Part shown: one piece after another, positions 11,979 through 23,662 of the stretch
Layout: each line of letters starts with the position of its first letter
How positions within the stretch are numbered: the first letter of the stretch is position 1
From: Pachyseris speciosa
Taxonomy: Eukaryota; Cnidaria; Anthozoa; Scleractinia; Pachyseridae
DNA length: 64,000 bases
Direction of reading: 5' to 3'
Assembly (NCBI GenBank): GCA_016490735.1
Contig: JAEMWC010000458.1
Coordinates: 482,501 to 546,500, forward strand
Position numbers and translations under genes: made by a program
The notes under the pieces: model-generated
Told to the model about the DNA's origin: nothing
Databases searched by the model: none
Seen by the model: only the letters and a program-made list of their open reading frames with translations

Positions 11979-13156
11979 AAAACAAATATTCACCTCGGTG
12001 TCGGTGAAAGTGGCTCGGCAAATATCCACCACTATTCACCTCCACTTCGGTTAATAATTGTTAATTATTATTCAACACATCATGACAATATCCAAATATG
12101 GTCATAGCGCGCTCAATATTCGTAGCGAGCACTCAAGAAATATCCTGCGATATACGTAATTTTCTGCGCCGCAAAGAAAAATGGCGGATTTTCCAGCTTT
12201 GTTTGTAATAAACATGTAGAGCATTGTTAACTGTGCTTTGTCATTAATGTGGTGAATAATAAAAACAATAATCCTGCTCAATCTTGCGGAATATCGGCTG
12301 ATTTTAGCCAAGTCGGCCTATCGCCTCGTCGGCTAAGTATCAGACGATATTCCGCGCGATTTCGCAGTATAATTGTTAAATAGGTGTTGTTGATGAAGGC
12401 CACAGAACAGACAGTCGAACTACCCCCTTCAAACAAATTGGGAATTTTGTTAGACGTGTCATTTTAGGCTTCGCCCGAGGATATTCCAAAAGTGAATGTC
12501 TGCAGAATGTTTTTTACATTTTGGCGAGTTTCTGGATTTAAATGCCCCTGTGGTCTTAGCCTGAGATTTGATACGCAGTGCTACTTCCACTGCTAGTTGG
12601 TAGCAATTTCCCATCATGTTGACTTTCTCTATCAAAAGTGACCAATCATGCAAAGCCTTTTAAAGTATTTATTACAGTTCAACATATGTTTTGGAACTAA
12701 TTTTATTACAGGCAGTCCTTTGGCTCATTAGGCTACACTCAGACTGCTCAAATGCAAACATCCAGTTTTCGCTCATGAAGGTACACTCGGTAGATATTTG
12801 CCGAATACTGATGTGAATGGGATTACAAATTATTTCCAGTAAGATTCTTTAGCTCAACAGAGAAATGGAAGGAAGAGTGACACACAAAACCAAAATGTCC
12901 TGCCACATTTTTGTTTGTTTGTTTGCTTGTTTTTGTTTTTGTTTTTTTCCCGGTATGTGACGAATCTATATAAACAATATCGGCAAACTTAACAACGACG
13001 GAATGCAAGATATATCTCTTGACCCAAACCTGAGTTGCTCTTCACGAATTCGGAGAGAAATAGAAAATACCAAAAGCGATAACATAAGTATCCCGCCTGG
13101 GAAAAGGGTCCCATATCAGCTTATGTACGGAAACATCGGCTGCAGCTGCTGATTTA

Positions 13157-13910
13157 CTGTATTTCCTCGAATAAGCGCACGGGCGCTTATTTAAGATTTC
13201 GGCTATAAAAGTAGGGAGGGGGGGGTGTATTCTAAAGAGGGCGCTTATTATTAGACGAATTGGAACTTTATTTTGAATCATGCACATAAAAGAATTCTAA
13301 AAGCACACTGATGTGGAAATAACTGGAAGCAACTTAACGGAAAATAAACTGTTATTCTACATGTACTGATGCCGGTGTAGTTGAAGCTTAAACGATTGTA
13401 TATCCCTACCATTCAAGAAAGGAACGGGGAGAGGAGGAGGCGCTTATTCGAGAGAAGCGCTTACTTATTAAGGAACTTTAGCAATGAGGACGGCAACGGC
13501 AACGAGAACGTCACAAAACAATGGGTTTAATTAGCAAAAACAATCGCTGTGCACTTGCGTTTTACATTTTAGTACATTTGTTTGCCGTCCTCGGCAAAAC
13601 AACAACGTGAAATGACTAAATTTTAGGTTTTTTCTTGAACGTGAGCGCATGACGGTAATTTTTTTCTTTCTTTTTCCTTATTTTAACGCAGTTCGTAGTA
13701 CATTTAATGTAGTCCCTGAAGAGTTGTGCAGCATTTTCCAAGTTAAACAAATTGAGTTAGAAAAAGGAAAAGTTAGATTTTGAAACAACGCTTTCGTTGC
13801 CGTCGCCGTGGTCGCTGCTAAGGCTCCCTGATCATTTTGGCCGAGGGGTTGGGCGCTTGTTCGGGGGAGGGTGCTTATTAGAGCGTGGGCTCTTACTCGA
13901 GGAAATACGG
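13157..13910. mobile_element. Compound MITE (CCTCGAATAAGCGC ends), P1 copy
   Basis: The left end reads CTGTATTTCCTCGAATAAGC and the right end is its inverted partner, GAGGAAATACGG. A second MITE sits inside at 13,471-13,829, with ends related to AGGGAGCTTTAGCAA and the GACGGCAACGGCAACGAGAA / CGTTGCCGTCGCCGT inverted pair. Neither encodes protein. Confidence 0.75.
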
Positions 13911-15895
13911 CATTTCAAGAGTATGAACAAAAACTAATGACTTGTCAAAAAATTGGTATAATTCATTACCAATAAGTCGTCAAGACTAGCATCTAAAATT
14001 CATGGAATGACAACTCATACCATTCAATAAACGACTTTATAAATCGTGCGACTCGAAATTAGTTAATACTGCCGGAACCAACTGGAAATTTTCATGACAG
14101 ACGGCTAAATACTTGTTGCTGAACCAATTTATAAAATGTCCCGAAATGTCCAATGCCGCCTTCATGCATTTCCTTGAGTTCAGTTTCATATAGTCCTTAT
14201 CGCTTTGGAGACGTAAACAGGAGATGCACTTACAGGTATGTCAGCCCTGTATTGTTATCAAAAACACCTTTGGGCAGTTCTCTCAGCTGGTTGGCAGTCA
14301 AGTTCCTACAAACCAAAAATTAATAAATCAGCTTTCACTTTCTTTGTTTGATGGCACAGTGATAAATTATTGGCTTAGTAAATCATTAGCAATTTCACAG
14401 TCTTTTTTAAATGACTGCCTGTGTGTTAGCTAGACAATGGTTGTCAATCGCAATTCTGGTTCCCGTTAGTTTACTAAACAAGGCATATAGTATACGATAC
14501 GCGGTATATCAATCTTAGTTGGCAGAGGATGATAACTCTGAATCTCATAGGATTGTTGCTCTTTTATGTGTATTGCTATTGCCGTTTTATTTAATTCTAG
14601 ACGACCTGCAATATAGTATCACGAAAGATAGCTATTGCCTCATGATGTACACTAACAGGGCACCGGCTAACAACTGAACAGCATTTAGGTTGACAGGAAA
14701 TGTAACCTTGTTCTGGAGTTCTTGTCATACCGAACTTTGTATCTTATGATTACCTGCTTTTTGTCACCCTGAGGTTAGTAAAACAAAATTTTACACCCAA
14801 TCGAAAAGTCAACACAACAAATAATCGCAATTTAAACGTGGTCTTATACAATAGAAAATGAACCCGTGACCTCGCGATACCGGTAGTGAGAAATGTTGGC
14901 GAGAAACGTGGTCAAGTAAACAATGGTTGTTGTCTACTGAATTTTAAGTAATAACACAGTCGGTGACGCTGCCTCAAATCATTTTTTTAAAGCCTCTCTG
15001 GTGACCAAAGCGAGGGAACGAAAAGGAAACGAAAGTTTATAAGGAAAACTGGTATTTTGTCTCTAATATCCCACCGCTTAAATAGGGTGCCTTTATTTGG
15101 TTCTAAATCCTAGAATAAACAGTAAGGAAAAAAGCCACTTCTTAAATTGACACAGATTTGTACTTCAAAGCGAAACTTAAGACTGGAAACGCACCGACAA
15201 AGTAATTTGTTCAGGCCCTAAAATAGTCTCAAACCATTTCACGCCTCTCACTTGTTCTACAAAAAAGCGCCGGAAACTTAAGGAATGTTTCTTTTTGACT
15301 AAAAGATCTTAAAAAGTAAAAAACCCGAACGTTTTCCGCACTAAGCCATGTTCAGGATCAAGATAGAAGCAACCCAGTAAAGTGCCCAGAAATGATCAAA
15401 TTTTAAATATATGTTTTAACACCGAATTAGGTCAATCTTTATGAGCCAGACTGTTTGGGACACTTGCGCAAAACAATCACGCTAAAGAATAGATCTGGTC
15501 ACCAACCCCACTTTTCCCGAACCCTCCTAAAAATAAAAATGTAATGTTGATCCACTGAAGCATTTGACGATGTACAATTGTTTCATTTGCTATCAACTTT
15601 CTCAAGTGGGGGGAAGGGGGGGAGGGGGGGGGGGTAAAAATATGAAGAAACTTATTATGGGTAATTACATATGACCATATTTAGACAAAGGTGTATTCTG
15701 TGTGCGCATTTAGCAAAAGTCTCGAGACAATTTTCCTGGATTATTTATTTCCGCTAAATCTTGGTATACCGATATCAGAGCTTCAGAGGGGATTCCGCAA
15801 GCTGAACAGTTATAAGCCTTTGAAAGATCACGGTTTTTTCTGCTAACTTAGAAGACAATTCTGTCATACTTTTTCTATATCAAAGCCAAAGCATG

Positions 15896-15935
15896 GATGG
15901 ATGGATGGATGGATGAATGGATGAATGGATGGAAA
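15896..15935 (+). repeat. GGAT/GAAT microsatellite
   Basis: ATGGATGGATGGATGAATGG repeats. The P3 counterparts are at 57,378-57,414 and, beside the LINE target, 57,565-57,587. Confidence 0.85.
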
Positions 15936-16083
15936 ACTTAATTTCATCACGGTAGTTTTGTTCAAAAATTTACAATTCATGTTCTTCACAAGAGCCGTGC
16001 ATCTAGGTAAGAAAACAAAGGTAAAAGACGTTATTCACAGCTAAAATACAATCAATGTTTAATTTATACAATATTAAAAACGG

Positions 16084-18047
16084 ATTTTTTTTTTAGAAAG
16101 AGGCATTTATTTCACTTTAATTTGCTGTCAAAATTTGTGGAAAACGAAAATGTGCCATTCCTTGATGACCGAAATAAAGGTTTTTTTCCTCTCAAACGTT
16201 ATTCTACAATACACTTGAAATACTTCAGTACAATACAATGTGGACGTTACTAATAAGCTACAGCTACATATATAGAGTACAATATTAACACTACTTGTAA
16301 TACAGCAACTACTAACGAGTACTGACAATACCAAAGAAGCAGTAAATGCTGGCTACAAAATAAAATACAGACTAAATACAACTTACTGAAAAAGAGATAA
16401 TGGTAAAATAAATAACAGTAAAAAAAGGAAAACGCTTAAATAAAGTCTTTCCATTTTCTGTTTAAGTTGTCAATGTTTTTGTTTTTAACTGCTATTTGTT
16501 GAAGAGCATCTAATTTATTTTTCAAAAAAGAAGGAAAGCCATCAAAGGATACCTCATCGGAGTCTTGGGTTGTACAGAAGATATAATATTTGGCTACGAG
16601 GGTTAGGTAATTTAAAGTGTCTTTTGATTCTGTGGCGTTATCATGCCAACCAAAAAGGATGTCACGTTCGGTAGGAGTTATGCTCTTTCCGTGATTTGCG
16701 AACCACCAACTTTGAAAAGCAATCCAAAATTTGGAAATTACAGGACACTGGTAAAGAAGGTGAGCCAATGTTTGCGCTTGCATTTTACATAAGTGACAGG
16801 TTTCAGATTCACATAGCTTCATACGAAAAAGGGAACATTTGGTTGGAAGTATATTGTGGATAATCGTATATTGGAAAATTTGAAGTTTCGTTTCAAGCGT
16901 AATTACAAAGGGGAGGTTATAAACATCTTTTAGGCAATCATTGGAGAAACCGTAAGTAAACGTAACAATCTTGGCTCAGCAGTTGAAGGTTGAAAGTAGT
17001 GATTTATTATTGCTGCATAAACGGAACGGGCGGTGATACTTTTGGGCAAAGACGATTCCTGTGACACATTTTCTGGGGATTTTTCTTTTTCCAAGTAAAA
17101 CATCAGATCTTGCATTAGTCTAATATTTTCTCCAATGTAACGTCCTTTTACGTAACCGGTTTGTAATACTTAGGTAATACTTTTTCTAAACGGTTTGCCA
17201 GAACTTTGGTGAGAATTTTGTAATCTACGTTTAGAAGGGATATTGGTCTAAGATTTTCAAGGAAGGTTTTATCTTTATTTTTTTTGGGAATAAGTGAAAT
17301 TATTCCTCTTCGCTGCGATATCGACAAGGAGCCGTTTGCAAAAGCATAATTAAAACTTCCGACAATTAAGGCTTTTAGCTCTGGCTAAAAATATTTTAAG
17401 AATTCGGTTGTCAGACCGTCAGTACCAGGAGTTTTTGCTGCAGCGAATTCTGTAAGTGCTTTAAAAGCTTCAATTTCTGTGATTAGACTTTCACAAGAAG
17501 CTTGTTCATGGTCGGACAAGGTTGGGATGTTGCTTGGATTGAAAAACACACCAGCCTCTGCTTGTTCGGCGTTGTCAGATTGCTGTGAATTATACAAAGA
17601 ATTATAGAATTTACTTTGTTCTTCTAAAATATCGAACTGATTAGTTATAACTGAACCATTTTGTAGCTTCAGCTTTGAGACTAGTTTTCTAGAGTGGTTT
17701 GTTTTTTCAAGGTTTAAAAAATATTTATTATTGAGTTCTCCTTGTTCGTGCCATCTTGCGCGGCTCCAAGGATGGTGCCGCGAGTTTTAAATGCCATTAT
17801 TTTTTCTAGACGAGCTCGAGTAGAATTAAGTTCACATATAATTTGTCCGTTATTTTTATTTTTTTCAGCTTTTATAAATAATTCATTGATCTTTTTTTGT
17901 AAGGAAGATTCTTCGTCTCGTCTTTTCCTTGCTTTAGTCTTAGAAAATTTGACAGTAAATCCTCTAATTTCCATTTTGACCAGATCCCATTTTAAGCCTA
18001 AGTCGTCAACATCTCGGTATTTCTCTATAAAGGGTATTAAGTTATCG
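16084..18047 (-). pseudogene. L1/Tx1-like LINE, internally deleted and 5' truncated
   Basis: Read on the minus strand from 18,047: a linker (17,974-17,714); the start of the RT domain (17,597-17,385, with AAKTPGTDGLTTEFLKYF); GIISLIPKKNKDKT and RPISLLNVDYKILTKVLANR (about 17,340-17,170); TGYVKGRYIGENIRLMQDLM (about 17,165-17,090); then directly a C-terminal zinc knuckle (16,822-16,700, CHLC...HLLYQC). The catalytic YADD-type centre is missing, and stops and frameshifts separate the pieces. A T run at 16,084-16,093 is the poly(A) tail. The P3 paralog (57,560-57,700) lacks the whole element. Confidence 0.8.
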
Positions 18048-18222
18048 CGCTTTCAAGAACCCTGAAAAGCTTTCCTTCCCATCCTGAACTAGCTTCACTC
18101 ACTGACCGTGACTGGACACAAACGTATATAAACGAGGCTTAATATTTAGCCTTAGCAACATTCAGGTATCAGGTGCGTTGAAAGGTGTCTCCAAAAATAA
18201 GATCACAATTTATTGAACATAT

Positions 18223-18638
18223 GAAATAACGGCATTTACACCAACGCATTGACGAACACCGTTATTCAGCAATCGGCAAGCACTTAAAGAACGACCACGG
18301 TCTGAAAACCATAAGGCGACCTTACCAACAACTTTTCCGTCCTAAAGAAGTGCAACGGAAAACTGCGTGGACTGTCTGATTTATGAAATGTTATTCATAA
18401 AGAAGAAAAGGCCATGCTTGAACACACAATCAGACTCCATACGTGCAAAACTATTTATTTAAACTTGTCACTTGTTACCTGCATATTTTACATTTTATCT
18501 CCTTGCACGGTATATATTATGTTGTAAATTTTATTCTCTGTTCACTTGAAAATGATGACATGGAGTCATCGAAACGTTGTGTAAGACTTCTTTCGCTTAT
18601 TTTTATTATAAGATGTTTAACTAAATCTAATCTTATTC

Positions 18639-18640
<2 letters not shown>
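18223..18640 (+). pseudogene. Penelope-like element, endonuclease end and 3' region
   Basis: The translation gives RHLHQRIDEHRYSAIGKHLK, then, after frame breaks, SVLKKCNGK and QSDSIRAKLF. These match the second half of the GIY-YIG domain seen at 7,590-7,895, where SAIGKHLK and QTDSIRAK recur. It is absent from P3. Frameshifts make it a pseudogene fragment. Confidence 0.65.

Positions 18641-18687
<47 letters not shown>
18641..18687 (+). repeat. (ATA)n microsatellite, P1 copy
   Basis: About fifteen ATA units; the P3 counterpart is 58,508-58,556. Poly-isoleucine ORFs on both strands are produced by this tract and are not genes. Confidence 0.9.
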
Positions 18688-19344
18688 GCTATTAATAATA
18701 TCTATCATTCAGGTTCTGAACTGGAGGCTGGTTAAGTTATGTCACTGGTTTTTGATAAAATTAAGAAATACTAGATTTAAGTTCTTCATCTATCACACTT
18801 TATATACATGTACATTACTATAAATGATTTCTTATATAGACTACTATGCATGATTCTTTATATGGGTTACTATTCCAATGAACATTCACTGGTTCATCAG
18901 CTCCAGTGTAGTACTGGATATTTATTTTTTGATTTTTGAATTATTAGTTTCGTTTATAGAGTTCCGTTCTATGTAAGTAATGTTTAAGCTGGCCAAATAA
19001 ACACGGGAAGGGGGATGAACTGCTCCTCTCGTCACACTCCTGCCCCCATAGACTCGATTTCCGGAGGTCCAACTCCCTCCGTCTCTACCCCCTGGAGTTA
19101 GGTTAGTGGAGGCCCACTCCCTCCAATCAGAGAGGAGGCCCATTACCCCTCCTCTCTACCCAGGTATGCTCACAGTGGCCCTGAGAGAAGGCTCACTCCC
19201 TCCTCTTTATCCACTGTGTGCATCCCCTTGGGCTGTAGGTTTTGTTTTTCTTTACACTCCTGGGGTTCATGGGGCTAAATCATTAATTGAGCACTTTGTT
19301 ACCCACTTCCCCATTTTCAGCCACACAAAGCTGCCTCCAGTCAT

Positions 19345-19735
19345 GTCCAATACGAGTGGAAAAATACGTTTTGCAACTCGTACGAGTCGACAACTTGTGT
19401 CGACTCGACAGACAGAGTTGTCGAGTGGAAAATGCATCTCATTAGTTCACCCAAGGGTCCGCTTCGAACAGTTGTCGAGTTGTACGAGTCGTACGAGTGG
19501 ACAAAATTATTGTCGATTCGACAAAATAACTTGTCGAGTGGAAAAATGCATCTTATTAGCAGAAAGATTAGTATGCATTTCATTAGTTCACCGAAGGGTC
19601 CACTTCGAACAGTTGTCGAGTTGTACGAGTCGTACGAGTGGACAAAGTTATTGTCGACTCGACAAAATAACTTGTCGAGTGGAAAAATGCATCTCATTAG
19701 CAGAAAGATTAACATGGCGGAAAATCGAAACAAGC
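19345..19735 (+). repeat. Tandem repeat rich in GTCGAC / ACGAGTCG
   Basis: A unit of roughly 130-140 bp is present about 2.5 times. Each unit carries GTTGTCGAGTTGTACGAGTC, a TCGAC-containing inverted element and GTGGAAAAATGCATCT(C/T)ATTAGC. Long overlapping ORFs on both strands are a by-product of repeat structure. Confidence 0.75.
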
Positions 19736-20790
19736 ACGCTACACATATGTATGCCTAGTTCTCTAAGCCGCGAGCAGAAAGAAGCGACAAAGCGTGAGTT
19801 ACTGGTTTAAACCACAAGCGAAAAGTGCAACCGGCAGAAACAAGCGCGCTACACATGTGTATGTCTCGTTCTTTGAGCCACGAGCAGAAACAAGCGCGCG
19901 TTATCATGTATATGCCGCGTTCTTTAAGCTTCAAGTGGAAATGCACAAACGGAAGAAACAAGCGAGCTACACATGAGTATGCCTCGTTCTTTAACCCCTG
20001 AGTAGAAAAAAGCGCGCGTTACTCATGCGTATTCCTCGTTCTTAAAGCCACGAGCCGAGACAAGCGCGCGATACTACAGTTTCGCTTCGTTCTTTGAACC
20101 ACAAGCGGTAAGGCGCAACCGGCAGAAACAAGCGCGGTACACATGTGTATGCCTCGTTCTTTAAGCCAGGAACAGAAACAAGCGCGCGTTACTCAAGTTA
20201 ATGCCTCGTTCTTTAAGCTGCGGGTCGAAGAAAACAAGCTCCTATTACACATGTACACCTCGTTCTTTATACCCGAGCAGGAAAACGCAACCGGCAGAAA
20301 CAAGGGCGCTACACATGAGTATGCGTCGTTCTTTAACCAACGAGCAGAGATAAGCACGCGTTACTCACGTAAACAAGCGCGCTACCCATATGATGCCTCG
20401 TTCTCTAAGCCCAGGCAGAAAGAAGCGACGAAGCGTGCGTCACTAGTTTACACCTCATTCTTTAAACCACAAAGGGAAAATCGCAACCAGCATAAACAAG
20501 CGCGCTACACATGTGTATGCCTCGTTCTTTAAGCCACGAGCAGAAACAAGCGCACGTTACTCATGTATATACCGCGTTCTTTACGCCTCAAGTGGAAATG
20601 CGCAACCGGCAGAAACAAGCGAGCTACACATGAGTATTCCTCGTTCTTAAAGCCACGATACTACGGTGATACTAAGCGCGACACCACAGTTTCGCTTCGT
20701 TCTTTAAACCACAAGCGGAAAGGCACAACCTGCAGAAAAAAGCGCGGTACACATGTGTATGCCTCGTTCTTTAAGCCACGAACGTGAACT
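19735..20790 (+). repeat. Minisatellite array, AAACAAGCGCGCTACACATG type
   Basis: About eighteen imperfect units of roughly 55-65 bp. Each has ACAAGCGCGC, CTACACATGTGTATG or GTTACTCATG, CTCGTTCTTTAAGCC, and ACGAGCAGAA. Higher-order variants alternate, with an occasional extra AAGTGGAAATGCGCAACCGG segment. No leader or cas-like gene is nearby and units are adjacent without spacers, so it is a minisatellite. Confidence 0.8.
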
Positions 20791-20960
20791 TCCTCACATA
20801 AATGGTTTCGCGTCCTAAATAAGACGTGAACAGCATGGCGCGAGCTTAGGACTGTTGCTAATGGCAACATTGCATGTAAACGACGCTGAATCAAAAATAA
20901 GACGCGAACAATTTATCCGAGATCTTGGATCAATTTCACTTTCTGGGCAACCGTGTTCCG

Positions 20961-21657
20961 TAGTCTCATTCTTCTTGTGAAGCTATCAAAGTCACGCAAG
21001 AGTTTCCGTTGTATTTGGTCCTCGTTAGTCACGGGTGTGGGAATAAATTTCAGCCCTTTTGCCAGAAGGTTAAGCTGGTCATTGGTGAGATCTTTATTAG
21101 AGAGGTTTATTATGTGGTTTTTGTTTTTTTCAAGCCTCGCGTTTATATTTCTTTTGTTTTTGATTTGTTTGCGGTCTTTGCGCTTTCTCTTCGACAGTTG
21201 TTGGTTAAAGGTTTCCGTTTGGCCCTGTTATTATCTAATGACTCAGTGAACAGGCATTTGTACTGTTTAAATTGTTTATTATCCTTGCCTTTTACAGTTG
21301 ACATTAGATCGCTGAACTCGGCTATTTTCTTCTCTAGGTTTTCTGCTATCTTGTATATATAGTTGAGCGATACAGTGTTTTCTCTAGGCGCCGGGTGTTT
21401 TCCTTTCTTGCTTTTTGAAAATGTAGTTACATCTGTGTTTGCGGCTTCGTTAGAAACTTTCGGTTGTTTTCCGCGTTTGATTTCCGATCTCAACCGATCG
21501 GTTTCACGGTAATGAAATCGAGTTAAAGCCTTTAGGAACTCTTGCTCCGCACTTTTGCGGATGCGTTTAATGTCAGTTTTGAATTCAGTGTCCGCCTTCT
21601 CAAATATAACGGCAACTCTTGCGTGACTTTGATAGCTTCGCAAGAAGAATGAGACTA
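20961..21657. repeat. Inverted repeat pair (42 bp) enclosing an ORF
   Basis: 20,961-21,002 (TAGTCTCATTCTTCTTGTGA...) is the reverse complement of 21,616-21,657 with one mismatch. The enclosed 613 bp is largely filled by a minus-strand ORF. It sits just upstream of the Penelope-like RT pseudogene and may be part of a rearranged copy of that element. Confidence 0.75.
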
Positions 21658-21697
21658 CGATACATTTTTCACGGGCAGGAAAAAGAGCCACATCCAT
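21143..21697 (-). CDS. Hypothetical 184-residue basic ORF of uncertain status
   Basis: This frame starts at an ATG at 21,697 and is open for 184 residues. It is charged and helical in character (for example KADTEFKTDIKRIRKSAEQE) and Lys-rich towards its C-terminus. I recognise no domain. Its first part crosses one arm of the 42-bp inverted repeat, and it points away from the Penelope RT fragment that begins about 80 bp beyond it. It could be an inverted N-terminal piece of that retroelement, or a chance open frame. No intron or promoter signal supports it as a host gene. Confidence 0.3.
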   Translation of the reverse strand: MDVALFPAREKCIVVSFFLRSYQSHARVAVIFEKADTEFKTDIKRIRKSAEQEFLKALTRFHYRETDRLRSEIKRGKQPKVSNEAANTDVTTFSKSKKGKHPAPRENTVSLNYIYKIAENLEKKIAEFSDLMSTVKGKDNKQFKQYKCLFTESLDNNRAKRKPLTNNCRRESAKTANKSKTKEI

Positions 21698-21774
21698 TCC
21701 ACATTAAATCCAATGGAAACCACCAATACAACCATCAATCGCCCTAGAGAGCTATCTAGAACAGGTTAAGGTTA

Positions 21775-23248
21775 AACTAGTGGAAACCAAACTCACAAAA
21801 CCAAAAAATAACCTGCCACCAGCCGAACAAAGGGCACTTAAGGCATTAAAGCAAGACAATCAAATCAACCTTATAAAGGCAGATAAAGGGACGACCACTG
21901 TTGTGTTCAACACACAAGACAAAATCAAAGAGGGTCAAATTCAACTAAAAGATAACACCGAACACTCTACAGGTCACTTGAAAAACCAATGGTAGATGAG
22001 ACAAGCCGCAAAGTCCGAAAACTAGTTAATGGACCCTACCACAAAAACCACGTAGACGAAACAACTAAAAAATGGTTTTGTGAAGCACCAAACCCGCCTC
22101 AAATTCCGGTTTTCTACACCCTGGCAAAAATTCACAAACCGATACCAGTCGGGAGACCAATAATATCAGGGTGCGATGGCCCCACAGAGAAACTATCAAC
22201 ATTTGTTGACAGACTCGCTTCAGGCTATAGCAAAACAGCAGAATTCATATCTGAAACTGAGACACCACTGATTTTATCAACTTCATAGAGAGAACGAAAC
22301 CATCCTTGTTTCAATGGACGTAACGAGCTTATATACAAATATACCACAGGAGGAAGGAATCTGAACAATATGCGCAGCATATGATGCATTCCATAAAAAC
22401 AAAGTAACCTCCTATTCCTACTCAACAGCTTCAAGAAGCGCTAAGGCTTATTTTACAAGAAAATTCGTCCCAGTTTAACGGACGAGATTATCTCTAAATA
22501 CATGGAACTGCTATGGAGACGAAAATGGCTGTTGCCTTTGCCAATATGTTCATGCCAAAAGCCGAAACAGAAATTATAAGCCAAAGCGTGATTAAAGCGC
22601 TCGTTTGGAAACGCTACATAGACGACATTTTCTCCCTCTGGAACACAAACAGAGGAGATATAACACAGTTCATTGAGAAAGCAAACAAACATCACCCTAC
22701 AATTAAATTCACGGCTAGAGTTTCAGACACTGAAATAACTTTCTTGGTCACCATCATATACAAAGGCGTAAGATTCGAAACAACATCAGTTCTTGATGTG
22801 CGAACCCATTTCAAGCCTACTGAGACATTTCAATATACACACTTCTCATCCTGTCACCCACCCGGTGTTAGGCCAAGGGGATTTGTGAAAGGAGAGGCTT
22901 TAAGACTTCTGAGGACAAACTCATCTAAAACAATATTTGAAGTCAAAACACACCTTGTTGATAGAGGTTACCCTAAAGCCTTTATCCAAAGAAACCTCTC
23001 AGAAGTAAAGTCTCAAAACAGGAAACAAGCCCTCCGACAAAAAGAGAAAGAAAACAAACGGATATCGAATCTTGCCGTTTGTAACGCAATATCACCCATC
23101 AGTGCCAAACTTAAAAGAAATCCTCATGAGCAAATGGCATTTTATTGAGAAACAACTGACGCTCAGAGAAATATTTAAGGAACCGCCACTTATATCCTAC
23201 AAGAGAGAGCGTTCCCTGAAAGACATACTCGTTAGAGCAAAAATATAG
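21775..23248 (+). pseudogene. Penelope-like reverse transcriptase, frameshifted
   Basis: Pieces appear in order: LIKADKGTTTVVFNTQDKIK (21,870-21,930); FYTLAKIHKP and GRPIISGCDGPTEKLSTFVD (22,110-22,210); METKMAVAFANMFM and the catalytic YIDD (RYIDDIFSLWN, about 22,611-22,645); a thumb with a RGYP motif (about 22,960); and the closing region KWHFIEKQL..PPLISYKRE..LKDILVRAKI ending at TAG 23,246-23,248. This order matches Penelope-like elements. At least four frame changes or stops (near 21,985, 22,280, 22,340 and 23,090) inactivate it. No GIY-YIG domain follows, so the copy is endonuclease-less or truncated. Confidence 0.8.
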
Positions 23249-23519
23249 CTTCAAGGCCAAAAACACGCGAGTAGGAGTCGCGCAGGTCTATCTAGCCCCC
23301 CCCCCCCCTCTCCCCTCCTTCAGTTTTTAACACAACTCCTTTCCCAAATCTTCCCACGATTTCTTTTCTGAAGGTTTCCTCCTTTTCATGGCTTGATTTA
23401 CAAACAGGACAAAATGAAAATAAGAACAAACACTACCCTTGACTCACCCTTCGCTTTCAGCGTCACAACTACGTACACAACTACGGGTCTTCACCATTTC
23501 TCTACCGTCTTAAGTTAAA

Positions 23520-23662
23520 CTTTCTTTTAGTATTTTAGTCATTAGTCATTTTATTTATTACATTTTGTGTATACTAATGAGAGACATTAGTTTATCAGTT
23601 TTAACTGTAAAGTGTTTTTACCCTCGTTAAATAAAGCTATCATCATCATCATCATCATCGCA
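23520..23662 (+). mobile_element. LINE 3' end with ATC microsatellite tail
   Basis: GAGAGACATTAGTTTATCAG and AACTGTAAAGTGTTTTTACC lead into AAATAAAGCTATCATCATCA. This resembles the 3' UTR of the LINE fragment at 27,420-27,780 (GAGGGACACTGGCTTGTCAG...AACTG...AATAAAG). No coding part is attached. Confidence 0.55.

Larger units (their letters stand above)
8917..19330 (+). repeat. Segmental duplication P1 (paralog of 50,397-59,265)
   Basis: Most of this block aligns collinearly with P3 at 50,397-59,265; its first 1.4 kb also aligns with 31,978-33,285. Differences are mostly private insertions: a foldback at 10,147-10,443, an L1-like LINE at 16,084-18,047 and a Penelope fragment at 18,223-18,640 here; a 173-bp MITE and a second tandem MITE copy in P3. 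Homology stops at ACACAAAG (19,330 / 59,265). The non-coding stretches 10,444-11,809, 11,979-13,156 and 13,911-16,083 hold no gene that I can see. Confidence 0.85.

Noticed and set aside
18443..18823. Poly-isoleucine membrane-like ORF (also 58,368-58,694)
   Set aside because: The hydrophobic run is the (ATA)n microsatellite.
19106..19810. 234-residue ORF and overlapping minus-strand 130-residue ORF
   Set aside because: Both are produced by the TCGAC-rich tandem repeat, with translation repeating the same phrases in several frames.
19735..20790. Possible CRISPR-like array
   Set aside because: Units are contiguous and imperfect, without unique spacers, and the DNA is clearly eukaryotic.
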